A stretch of DNA of 64,000 bases from Pirellulaceae bacterium (GTDB taxonomy: Bacteria; Planctomycetota; Planctomycetia; Pirellulales; Pirellulaceae): positions 132,170-196,169 of the forward strand of contig JAHDXO010000007.1 of NCBI GenBank assembly GCA_023382975.1, in the 5' to 3' direction. Shown in pieces: positions 55,605 through 63,266 of this stretch (position 1 is its first letter; every line of letters starts with the position of its first letter). The notes under the pieces were generated by a model, which was given only the letters and a program-made list of their open reading frames with translations, was not told the DNA's origin and did no database searches. Position numbers and translations under genes: made by a program.

Positions 55605-56339
55605 ATGAACACGGTGACCGCCGAAGACCTGCGTCGGCTGCGACGAATCCATCAGCAGTTGGCGGACCTGAACGATCGCATGGCGCGGGGGCCGCGCCAA
55701 GTTGCCGCCGGCCAAGTGGCGGTGACCAAGACCGAACAGGAAGTCGCGACGCTCAAAGAGAACTGGAAGAAGATGCGTATGCAGTCGGACGACCAGCAAG
55801 TCCAGTTGAAACAGCGCGAATCGAAAATCGCCGACTTGGACCGCAAGTTGAATGAATGCAAGACCAACACCGAATTCAAGCTGCTCAAGGACCAGATCGC
55901 CGCCGAGCGTCAGGCGAACGCCGTCCTCGAGGACGAAATCCTGGACAAGATGGAACGGCTGGACGAACTGCAGGCCGAGATCAAGCGTGCGGAACAGCGG
56001 CAAGTGAAAGCGCACGAAGAGTTCGACAAGGCACGCCAGCGAGTGGAACAAGAGCAGGGCAAACTTCAGGACGAAGTGGCCCGCGTCACCCGCGAACTGG
56101 ACGACGCGGAAAAGAATCTGCCGCCCGATTTCAAGGCCGAATACCGGCGTCTGGTCCGCAGCCACGGGCCGGAGGGGCTGGCACCGGTCGAGGGCGAAAC
56201 CTGCGGCGGCTGCCACACCGTGCTTTCCGCCCAGACGATGAACGAACTGTACATGTCCCGCATCGTCTACTGCAAGAGCTGCGGCTGCGTCCTCTACCTG
56301 GCCGAAGACCGAGTCCACCGCTCGTCCGAACCCGACTGA
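55605..56339 (+). CDS. Coiled-coil protein with C4-type zinc ribbon
   Basis: A 244-residue protein. Residues about 5-175 form a long, heptad-rich coiled coil. The C-terminal zinc ribbon has the cysteine pairs CGGC and CKSC in TCGGCHTVLSAQTMNELY and IVYCKSCGCVLYL. This matches the zf-RING_7/PF02591 family, widespread and of unclear function, proposed to bind nucleic acids. The ATG at 55605 has AGAGGA about seven bases upstream. It opens a run of genes leading into the flagellar set, after the rpoD terminator, but is separated from the next gene by repeats. Confidence 0.82.
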   Translation: MNTVTAEDLRRLRRIHQQLADLNDRMARGPRQVAAGQVAVTKTEQEVATLKENWKKMRMQSDDQQVQLKQRESKIADLDRKLNECKTNTEFKLLKDQIAAERQANAVLEDEILDKMERLDELQAEIKRAEQRQVKAHEEFDKARQRVEQEQGKLQDEVARVTRELDDAEKNLPPDFKAEYRRLVRSHGPEGLAPVEGETCGGCHTVLSAQTMNELYMSRIVYCKSCGCVLYLAEDRVHRSSEPD

Positions 56340-56695
56340 ACGACGACTGGCCGGGAGACAAGTTGATACCGCGCGACCCGCGTTCGGCGCTCGCGGGCCG
56401 CCAGCTAGCGGCGCCACCGTGGCCCACGGACGCCCCTCTAGCCCGCGGGCGCCGAACGCGGGTCCGTCATCCGTCGGCACCCGCCAGCTAGCGGCGCAAG
56501 CGGCGCCTGAAACCAAGATACCTGGACCGAGCCGGAGTCCATCGAAACGACCGCGACTTCGGTTGTTCACTTGCGCGAGCGGGAAAACATCGGTTGACAC
56601 GGGTCTCGGTTCTTCGGTACAAACCGGCCGAAATTTTCCGGGCGTCAGCGCTGCTGCGCGTTCAATTGCTACCTCTCCGATGCGGGGAACAGGTC
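56340..56695. repeat. 356-base intergenic region with two inverted palindromic repeat copies
   Basis: There is no gene here. Two 25-base copies of a hairpin repeat lie in opposite orientation, at 56375-56399 and 56440-56464. In addition, a 17-base sequence (CCGCCAGCTAGCGGCGC) occurs twice in direct orientation, at 56398-56414 and 56481-56497. The rest shows no coding signal. The same 25-base family recurs at 60474-60556 and 62985-63009. Confidence 0.7.
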
Positions 56696-57199
56696 ATGGC
56701 CAGCTTCGTGCCGTTTCGAACCGGACAAGAGTCCGATCGTCCTTCGTTCGACGTCAGCGACGTATTGCAGGAGGTGGCCGAACGATTGGAGATCTACGGG
56801 ATGCGCCGGGGGGTGCAGGTCGAGGTCGACGCGCCGCCCTACGCGATGGTCTCGGCGGAACCGGCGCGGATGCGGCAAGTCTTTGCGCAGTTGCTGACAC
56901 TGGCCATCGATGCCACGTCGCCCGGCGGCGACGTGATCGTGACGGCATTTCACGAGGAAGAGGGCGTCGAGGTGGAATTCGCCGAGGGCGGGGCCGAGAT
57001 GATCGACGCACCCGGTGCGGTGGCGAATTCGCCCATCGAGACGGCGGCGTCCGAGAAACGACTGGCCGACGCGAAGCGGCTGCTGGCCGCCGAGGGGGTC
57101 GAGTTGGAAATCCGCCAATGCGCCGACGGCGCCAAAGCGTACATCCTGCAACTGGGACGTCCCGGCACGCAGGACGCCGAGTCACTGCGGGCGGCTTGA
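56696..57199 (+). CDS. Histidine-kinase-ATPase-like protein in the flagellar cluster
   Basis: A 167-residue protein resembling a GHKL/HATPase fold: EPARMRQVFAQLLTLAIDATSPGG (55-78) fits the N-box helix of histidine kinases. The Mg-binding asparagine of that box is replaced by L69, and the later DxGxG boxes are absent or unrecognisable; EGGAEMIDAPG may be a remnant. It has no His-phosphotransfer domain. It precedes fliF by 43 bases, so a role in the flagellar operon is likely by context. It may be a non-catalytic or nucleotide-independent regulator. The ATG at 56696 is preceded by a weak GGGGA. Confidence 0.55.
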   Translation: MASFVPFRTGQESDRPSFDVSDVLQEVAERLEIYGMRRGVQVEVDAPPYAMVSAEPARMRQVFAQLLTLAIDATSPGGDVIVTAFHEEEGVEVEFAEGGAEMIDAPGAVANSPIETAASEKRLADAKRLLAAEGVELEIRQCADGAKAYILQLGRPGTQDAESLRAA

Positions 57200-57242
57200 C
57201 CGCGTTTGCGTTTCCCTTGGATCGACGACGGGAGTTCGATGA

Positions 57243-58667
57243 ATGGAATTGCTCAGCCGGCTGGGCGAGCCAGTGCTCGAACGTCTCCGCGCGCTGCCCG
57301 CGCAACGCCGCTTGGCCGGGATCGCTCTCGGGCTGCTCGTCGGCGTCGGACTCTGGCTGTTGGTCGGCCGCGCCCTGCCCGTCGATTTCGTGCCTCTGCT
57401 GGACGGCCGTGAATTCTCCGAACCGCAAATCGCCCGCATCAGCTCGGCTTTTCGCAAACACCGGTTGGAGGGCGCCAGAATCGCGGGTCGCAGTATCGAA
57501 ATCCCCCGCGATCAAAAGAGCGTCTACCTCATGGCGCTGGACGCCGAGAATGCTTGGCCGGCCGAATTCGACGCGCCGGTCGAGCGGGCGTTGGCCGGCA
57601 CCAATCCGCTGATGCCCTGGCAGCAGAGCCGAGAGAATCTGCAACGCGGCGAGAAACAGATGCTGGCCCGCATCGTCGCCGAGATGAACGGGATCGAGAA
57701 CGCAGCGGTGCAATATGACGAAGTCCGCCATCCGGGCTTTCCGCCGCGAGTCGAATCCCGCGCCGTGGTCGCGGTCAAGGCCGTGGGCCTACGGCACTTG
57801 GAACCGGACGAGATCGAAGCGATCCGCGACACCGTGGTGGCTTTCAAGAGCGGACTGGAACGCGAACAGGTTACAATCACGGACTTGAACGCCTGCCGCG
57901 CCTATCCGGGCAACCGCATCCCCGACACGTCGTACACTGCCGCCCGGGCTCTGGCTGCGGCCAAACGCGCAATCGAAGAGCAATGGCAGGCGAAGATCGA
58001 GGAGCGTCTGCGGATGTATCCCGATCTGACAGTCGCCGTGAACGCGCATTTCGACGAAACGCCGCCGACCGAACGGATCGAACTGCCGTCGGAGTCGTCC
58101 CCCCCGGTCTCGTTGCGGCTGGTCCAAGTCACCGCGTCGATCGATGTCCCCAGAAGCTATTTTGTCGATGTGTGGCGTCAGCGGTGCGGCGCCCCGGATT
58201 CTCAGCCTCCCGACCTCGAGCAGGTTCAAGAGATCGAGCAGGAGATCTGCGGCACGATCGCCCGGGCCGTGTCGGCGATGTTGCCGCCGCCGGCGCAAGG
58301 CTGGCAGACGCCGCACCAGGTGACAGTCACATCGCACGACGCGATTCAGGACGATCCCGGCCGATTCGCCCGCATCGCCCAGTGGCAGGCATGGGGCTGG
58401 CCCGTCGGCGCTGGTTCCGCGTCGGTTCTTGCGTTGGCCATCGCTTCGGTCTGGTATTTCCGCCGCCGCTCGCGATCCAAGTCCGATTCGGAGCCCCGCT
58501 CCTCGGCCCCGCTCCCGGAGCGAATCGGGCCACGTCCGCTGAGCGTGGTCGGCGTCGAGTCGCCGCCGGCCTATGTCGAACTTCAGCAGCAGTTGACGGC
58601 GCTGGTCCAGCGCGACCCCGCAGCGGCGGCCGAAGTCCTGAAGCAGTGGTTGGGTCGAGCGGCCTGA
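57243..58667 (+). CDS. fliF: Flagellar MS-ring protein FliF (divergent)
   Basis: A 474-residue FliF/YscJ-type protein. An N-terminal transmembrane segment (about 24-45, IALGLLVGVGLWLLVG) precedes the ring-building motif domains (QMLARIVAEMNGIENAAVQYD, then VAVNAHFD). The second transmembrane helix lies near residues 385-410 (GSASVLALAIASVWYF). The C-terminal FliG-binding end LVQRDPAAAAEVLKQWLGR matches the FliF consensus. It forms the MS ring. It is shorter than typical FliF (about 550) and diverged. GGGAG lies about eight bases before the ATG. fliG follows after 66 bases. Confidence 0.85.
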   Translation: MELLSRLGEPVLERLRALPAQRRLAGIALGLLVGVGLWLLVGRALPVDFVPLLDGREFSEPQIARISSAFRKHRLEGARIAGRSIEIPRDQKSVYLMALDAENAWPAEFDAPVERALAGTNPLMPWQQSRENLQRGEKQMLARIVAEMNGIENAAVQYDEVRHPGFPPRVESRAVVAVKAVGLRHLEPDEIEAIRDTVVAFKSGLEREQVTITDLNACRAYPGNRIPDTSYTAARALAAAKRAIEEQWQAKIEERLRMYPDLTVAVNAHFDETPPTERIELPSESSPPVSLRLVQVTASIDVPRSYFVDVWRQRCGAPDSQPPDLEQVQEIEQEICGTIARAVSAMLPPPAQGWQTPHQVTVTSHDAIQDDPGRFARIAQWQAWGWPVGAGSASVLALAIASVWYFRRRSRSKSDSEPRSSAPLPERIGPRPLSVVGVESPPAYVELQQQLTALVQRDPAAAAEVLKQWLGRAA

Positions 58668-58733
58668 CCGTGTTGGAGCCGCGGCTTCCCTTTTTCGCAC
58701 AACAGAACGAGCCAAGGAAACGGTGACTTGCCC

Positions 58734-59801
58734 ATGACGTTACAGGACGAATTCTTTCGCAAAGCCGCAGTCTTAATCGCGACGCTGGACGATCAGGCGG
58801 CCGAAACGCTGCTCGATTTGATCGGACGCGAACAATCGCTGCGATTGCGGCGCATGCTTGCGGAACTCGCACCGGTCTCGCTGGACGAGCGTTCCGTGGT
58901 CATCCAGGAATTCATGCACGCCGGCGTCACCGGAGCGCCGGGACTCCAGGAGTCCGAAGGCGTCGAAATGGACGACTCGCTGGTCGCCAAGATCGCCCTG
59001 GCCGATTCGAACGCCACCGCGGACGAAACCCTCGCCGAACCGACGGGCGGAGCCCTGGACCGACAGACCGGCGCCGCGGCCGAGCACTCCCCGTTTTCGT
59101 TTCTCCTGGCCGCGACGCCCGAGGTGCTGGGCGATCTCCTGGCGGCCGAGCACGCCCAAACGATCAGCCTAGTGCTATCGCATCTGCCGTCGGTCAAGGT
59201 GGCCGAGACTCTGAGGCAACTGTCGGCCGCTCAACGAAGCGATGTGCTCGATCGTTTGGGGCGGCTGCAACCGACGGACGATTCGGTCGTCGCCGAGATC
59301 GCTCAGCAACTGCAACGCCAATTCCACAGGCGAATCCGAGAACCTGGCCGACCTTCGTCTCTGCAGACCGCGGGTCGCGACATTCCGGAAAACTCCCGCA
59401 GCCCCGTTGCCGCGCGTCTTCAATCGTTCGGTCCGGGATCGCAGCCGGTCGCGAAAGACGCCGCGAAGGCCGCGGCGCACCGTGACCCCTTGCCCGCGTT
59501 CGACTTCGACGACCTGAACGCCCTGAACGACCAATCGCTGGCGATGGTCTTCCGGCGAGCCGAGCCGCAGGTGTCGCTGATCGCCTTGACCGGGGCCAGC
59601 CCGAATCTCTTCGACCGGATTCAGCGGCAACTGCCGTGGCGCGAAGCGCGCGAACTACGGCGGCAAATCGAGCGACTGGGACCAGTCCGGTTGAGCGATG
59701 TCGAACACGCTCAATCCAAGCTGGCCGAAACGGCCGCCACGTTGATCCAGGAAAAAGTCATTCCGCCTCCCCAGAACCGCCGCTTTACCACCGCAGCCTA
59801 G
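58734..59801 (+). CDS. fliG: Flagellar motor switch protein FliG (divergent)
   Basis: A 355-residue protein. The middle domain carries a FliG-type AEHAQTISLVLSHLPSVKVAETL helix pair. The C-terminal torque domain matches FDFDDLNALNDQSLAMVF, LIALTGASPNLFDRIQRQLPWREARELR and LGPVRLSDVEHAQ, which is the FliG hallmark. It couples the MS ring to the C ring and to the stator. The N-terminal domain is weakly conserved and an acidic stretch lies in between. The ATG at 58734 was preferred to an upstream TTG. fliH starts only seven bases after its stop. Confidence 0.86.
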   Translation: MTLQDEFFRKAAVLIATLDDQAAETLLDLIGREQSLRLRRMLAELAPVSLDERSVVIQEFMHAGVTGAPGLQESEGVEMDDSLVAKIALADSNATADETLAEPTGGALDRQTGAAAEHSPFSFLLAATPEVLGDLLAAEHAQTISLVLSHLPSVKVAETLRQLSAAQRSDVLDRLGRLQPTDDSVVAEIAQQLQRQFHRRIREPGRPSSLQTAGRDIPENSRSPVAARLQSFGPGSQPVAKDAAKAAAHRDPLPAFDFDDLNALNDQSLAMVFRRAEPQVSLIALTGASPNLFDRIQRQLPWREARELRRQIERLGPVRLSDVEHAQSKLAETAATLIQEKVIPPPQNRRFTTAA

Positions 59802-59807
59802 AACGCC

Positions 59808-60470
59808 ATGGTCCGCATCATCAAAGCCGCCGAAGCCGCCGTATCCGCTCCGTCGTCCGCGCGGTCGCGCGGAACCTTCATCGACGCGTCGCACGACGTA
59901 ACGAGCCAATTGGAGCAAGCGCGGGTGCAAGCCGCCCGTATCGTCGACGACGCTCGCCAGCAGGCTGAGCAGATTCGTCGGGAAGCCGCGGAACAAGGGC
60001 GGCAGCAGGCCGAAGCGACGTACCAAGAGCGAGTCCGAGGCGAGGTGCAGCGACATTTGGCCTCCGCGCTGCCGGCCTTTGAGCAAGCGGTTCAGGCACT
60101 GCGGGAGGCGCGCGCCGGCCATCTGCGGCAGTGCGAAACCGGCTTGATCCGGCTGGCCTCCGCGATCGCCGCCCGCTTGGTCCGCCGCCAAGTGCAGCAG
60201 ACTCCCGAGGTCGCGCTGGATCTGGTCCGCGAGGCGCTCGAACTGGCGACCGGCAGCCAACAACTGAAGATCCGCCTGAATCCGGCGGACTTCGAAGCGT
60301 TGGGAGCCAGCGCGGCCGAACTGGCTCGCTGCCACGGCGACGGTGTGACCGCCGAATTGATCGCCGATGCCGACGTCAGCCGCGGAGGCTGCGTGCTGCA
60401 AACCGAATTCGGCACGATCGATCAACGCTTCGAATCCCAACTGGCCCGCATCATGGAGGAACTGTCCTAG
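59808..60470 (+). CDS. fliH: Flagellar export ATPase regulator FliH
   Basis: A 220-residue FliH/YscL-type stator of the export ATPase. A long coiled coil (about 30-105, EQARVQAARIVDDARQQAE) is followed by the C-terminal domain (RLASAIAARLVRRQ, then ELIADADVSRGGCVLQTEFGTIDQRFESQL), whose VSRGGC.QTE.G..D motif is characteristic. It binds FliI. It is seven bases after fliG. A 245-base repeat-bearing gap separates it from fliI. Confidence 0.86.
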   Translation: MVRIIKAAEAAVSAPSSARSRGTFIDASHDVTSQLEQARVQAARIVDDARQQAEQIRREAAEQGRQQAEATYQERVRGEVQRHLASALPAFEQAVQALREARAGHLRQCETGLIRLASAIAARLVRRQVQQTPEVALDLVREALELATGSQQLKIRLNPADFEALGASAAELARCHGDGVTAELIADADVSRGGCVLQTEFGTIDQRFESQLARIMEELS

Positions 60471-60471
60471 A

Positions 60472-60558
60472 GTGGCTCGCGGGCGCCGAACGCGAGTCGG
60501 GTGGCTCGCGGGCGCCGAACGCAAGTCCAGTGGCTCGCAGGCGCCGAATGCGACCAAT
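60472..60558. repeat. Three 29-base tandem repeats inside the flagellar operon
   Basis: Three contiguous units start at 60472, 60501 and 60530. Each begins GTGGCTCGC and contains GGCGCCGAA. They differ at a few positions, including paired changes in a short hairpin. They begin two bases after the fliH stop. Each unit holds one copy of the 25-base hairpin family also found at 56375, 56440 and 62985. Confidence 0.85.
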
Positions 60559-60560
60559 TC

Positions 60561-60649
60561 GTTTAACAGCAAGCCGAAGGCGTCTTCGTACGGCAGCAGG
60601 TCGCACCATTCTCTCGCGCCTTGCAGTCTCCTTCGGGTCACCGTTAAAC
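60561..60649. repeat. 89-base element with imperfect terminal inverted repeats
   Basis: GTTTAAC at 60561 and GTTAAAC at 60643 mark the ends. The first 20 bases and the complement of the last 20 agree at 16 positions (GTTTAAC...CCGAAGG). The CAAGCCGAAGGCGTCT part also occurs at about 30146. It has the form of a miniature inverted-repeat element. It lies between fliH and fliI and has no coding content. Confidence 0.55.
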
Positions 60650-60715
60650 GAAGACTCGCACACGCATCCCACAACTCAAGCCTCCGACACGATACTCCTG
60701 GAAGACGTCGAACCT

Positions 60716-62053
60716 ATGACCGTGGAACACTTGACCGCGCGAGTCGCCGCCATCATGCCAGCGGCGTTGACCGGATGCGTCGTCCGCACCGAGGGCGCCG
60801 CCACGGCCGTGGCCGGGTTTCCCGCGCCGATCGGGTCGGTGGTCGAGATCCAGCGACAGGCCGGCGGACCCGTGACCGGCGAGGTGATCGGGTTCCGCGA
60901 CGAATTGACGCTCGTCTGCCCCTGGGGCGAGATGACCGGCGTGCGTTACGGCAATCGGGTCCGTTTGGCTCGCACGTCGCGCGATCTCCGCGTCGGCGGC
61001 GGGCTGCTAGGCCGCGTGATCGACGCGCACGGCCGCACGGTCGACGGGCGCGCCGAACCGCTGCTGGAGGAACGCATCGTCGTGCATCGCAGCGCCCCGC
61101 CCGTCTTCGACCGGCCGCGGATCGATACGCCGCTGGCCACGGGCGTGCGTGCGATCGACGGCCTGTTGCCGTGTGGGCGAGGCCAACGCTTGGGGATTTT
61201 TTCGGGCGCAGGAGTGGGCAAGAGCGCACTGCTGGGAATGCTGGCCCGCAACTCGGAGGCGGACGTCAACGTGATCGGCTTGATCGGCGAGCGGGGCCGC
61301 GAGGTGAAGGAGTTCCTTGAAAATCACCTGGGTCCGGAAGGTCTGGCCAAGAGCGTCGTGGTGGTGGCGACCAGCGACGCGCCGGCGCTGCTGCGACTCG
61401 AAGCCGCCAGGACGGCAACCACGGTGGCCGAGTATTTCCGCGACCGCGGGCATCACGTGCTGCTGGCGATGGACTCGCTCACCCGTTTTGCCATGGCCCA
61501 GCGCGAGATCGGCTTGGCCGCAGGCGAAACGCCGGCCGCTCGCGGGTATCCGCCCTCCGTGTTCGGGGCGCTGCCGAAGTTGCTGGAGCGAGCCGGGCCG
61601 GCAGCACGCGGATCGATCACCGCGTTCTACACGGTGTTGGTCGAAGGCGACGACTTGAACGAGCCGGTCAGCGACGCGGTGCGCAGCTTGCTGGACGGGC
61701 ATCTGGTGCTATCGCGCCCGCTGGCTTCCAGCGGCGTGTATCCGGCGATCGATGTGCTGGAGAGCATCAGCCGCCTGGCGCGCGACGTGGCGCCGGACGT
61801 CCAGTTGGCGGCCATCAGCCGCCTGCGCCACTGGCTGGCCGATTATCGCAGCCACGCCGACGTGATCGCCATCGGGGCATACCGCGCCGGATCCAATCCC
61901 GCACTGGACGCCGCGATCCGGGCGCGCGCCGCCATCGATCGGTATCTCCGCCAGGAACCGCGGGAACGAGCGGTCCGAGCGGACTCGCAGAACCGACTGG
62001 CCCAAATGATCGATCAGATTGTCACCGGGATGTCGGAGGGTCAGGCCGCTTGA
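60716..62053 (+). CDS. fliI: Flagellar protein export ATPase FliI
   Basis: A 445-residue F1-beta-like ATPase powering type III export. Walker A is GAGVGKS (164-170), the catalytic glutamate region GLIGERGREVKEFLE follows, Walker B lies in HHVLLAMDSLTRFA, and the family signature PAARGYPPSVFGALPKLLERAG is intact. The start ATG at 60716 begins just before the conserved N-terminal beta domain; GGAAGA lies upstream. The long open frame before it covers the repeat region and fliH in another frame. fliJ begins three bases after its stop. Confidence 0.94.
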   Translation: MTVEHLTARVAAIMPAALTGCVVRTEGAATAVAGFPAPIGSVVEIQRQAGGPVTGEVIGFRDELTLVCPWGEMTGVRYGNRVRLARTSRDLRVGGGLLGRVIDAHGRTVDGRAEPLLEERIVVHRSAPPVFDRPRIDTPLATGVRAIDGLLPCGRGQRLGIFSGAGVGKSALLGMLARNSEADVNVIGLIGERGREVKEFLENHLGPEGLAKSVVVVATSDAPALLRLEAARTATTVAEYFRDRGHHVLLAMDSLTRFAMAQREIGLAAGETPAARGYPPSVFGALPKLLERAGPAARGSITAFYTVLVEGDDLNEPVSDAVRSLLDGHLVLSRPLASSGVYPAIDVLESISRLARDVAPDVQLAAISRLRHWLADYRSHADVIAIGAYRAGSNPALDAAIRARAAIDRYLRQEPRERAVRADSQNRLAQMIDQIVTGMSEGQAA

Positions 62054-62055
62054 AC

Positions 62056-62439
62056 ATGTCGAGCCAACGTTTTCCGCTACAACCCGTCCTGCAACTGCGC
62101 GAAATCCATCGCGACCAATGCCGACAGCAATTGCTGTCGGCCCGCGATTGCGAAACCGCCGCCCAGAACTCGCTGTCCGATCTGCAATCCCAATTGGCTG
62201 GGATTCGCGGGCGTCTGGGCGATGCCGTCGCTCCGGGAACGCTCGACCTGCAGGATCTGCTCGCCCTGAAATCGCTCGAAGCGTCTCTCCGCCAACAAGT
62301 GCAGGACTGCCAACAACGCCGCCGATTGGCCGTCGAAGACAGCAACCGGCAGCAGGCGGAACTGACCGAAGCCGACCAGCAAGTCCGCATCCTCCAACGT
62401 CTTGCCGAACGGCGAAACCACCAAGACCGTAGACGATGA
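62056..62439 (+). CDS. fliJ: Flagellar export chaperone FliJ (putative)
   Basis: A 127-residue, almost fully helical coiled-coil protein. It begins FPLQPVLQLREIHRDQCRQQLL, the usual FliJ start pattern F.L..VL..R, and is rich in Gln, Arg, Glu and Leu heptads. FliJ has very low sequence conservation, so the call rests on length, coiled coil and position right after fliI. The ATG at 62056 lies three bases beyond the fliI stop; a TTG at 62050 is the alternative. It ends with a basic RRNHQDRRR tail. Confidence 0.75.
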   Translation: MSSQRFPLQPVLQLREIHRDQCRQQLLSARDCETAAQNSLSDLQSQLAGIRGRLGDAVAPGTLDLQDLLALKSLEASLRQQVQDCQQRRRLAVEDSNRQQAELTEADQQVRILQRLAERRNHQDRRR

Positions 62440-62759
62440 TCCACGCATCGCTCGCTTTTCGTAGCGGCTTGATTTGCCAACAGGTCGCTGCGATACAGAC
62501 GTACGCGTCGCTATATGGGCGAAGGTCACGTCAACGCACTCGTCCTCTTCCGCAGTGTTCTTGTAGTTAGCGTATGGACTGTGGGGCGCAATCTGTGGCG
62601 TCTTGGAAAATACGTCTTGGTCAAGGTCGGACACCGTGGCCAGTACGTGAAGTGAACATGGCGACAGTAGACGAGCGACGAGACTCCGTCTGATGCATGC
62701 AGATGCCCAACAGCGTTCGGGGCAGGTTGCAGCATCCCTTGTTGAACGGGGTGTTGGTT
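62440..62759. other. Non-coding stretch after fliJ
   Basis: I see no supported gene in these 320 bases. They are less GC-rich than their neighbours and interrupted by stops on both strands. No terminator with a T-run was found after fliJ. Confidence 0.4.
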
Positions 62760-62972
62760 TCATCGCGCGGGCAGGTGGAGGTCGAAGCGGGCGTAGCGTG
62801 GGAGGGTGGCGCCAGCTTCTTCCCAACTGTAGGCGTAGCTGGCCAGGCGGCTGAGGCGGAGGGTGGTGTCGGCGTGGATGCGGTGGCCGCAACGCCGGGC
62901 GCGCTCGCAGAAGGCGTAGTCGTCCGGCAGGTATCGGCTGACGCCAATGGGAGTCCCGAACGAAGGAGAGAA
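62760..62972 (-). pseudogene. C-terminal remnant of a glycosyltransferase-like protein
   Basis: On the minus strand an open frame of about 70 codons without a start reads GVSRYLPDDYAFCERARRCG, then HRIHADTTLRLSRLASYAYS, and ends in DLHLPAR and a TGA at 62760. The DDYAFCxRARxxGxRIxADTxxRL pattern resembles the C-terminal part of planctomycete nucleotide-sugar transferase-like proteins; this is recognition by eye. A stop lies directly upstream at 62973-62975, so the 5' part is missing. It is probably a relic left by deletion or rearrangement. A hairpin repeat copy lies 12 bases beyond its broken end. Confidence 0.45.
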
Positions 62973-62984
62973 TCAACGAATCCC

Positions 62985-63009
62985 GGCCCGCGTTCGGCGC
63001 CCGCGGGCC
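62985..63009. repeat. Copy of the 25-base hairpin repeat
   Basis: GGCCCGCG, a 9-base loop (TTCGGCGCC) and CGCGGGCC form a perfect 8-base-pair hairpin. It is the best-paired copy of the family found at 56375, 56440 and 60474-60556. It sits right beside the broken end of the glycosyltransferase-like remnant. Confidence 0.75.
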
Positions 63010-63266
63010 ACTGTCAGGCGTTCGCCACCCAACCGGACACTCGCTTGCCCGAAATTCGCTGGCCCCCGCCGTTTCTGACTTTCTGGTCTCGCAGCAGCCA
63101 GTCGCGGGTCACCGGGATCAGTTTCAAGGAGGGTTGCGTTCTCTTCGATCGCGCGTGAGAATCCCAATCCGTTCTTCGAAACGACAATCCGGGCAACGGC
63201 CGCGAACGGGCAATCTACCGTTCGGGGCAAGAGCGAGTGGTCGATCTGGAATATCGCGGGGCAATC

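Noticed and set aside
60472..60558. CRISPR array
   Set aside because: The three 29-base units are contiguous without spacers, and no cas gene is present.
57243..62439. Non-flagellar type III secretion system
   Set aside because: The FliG-type torque domain at 58734-59801 is specific to flagella, so a flagellar assignment is better supported.
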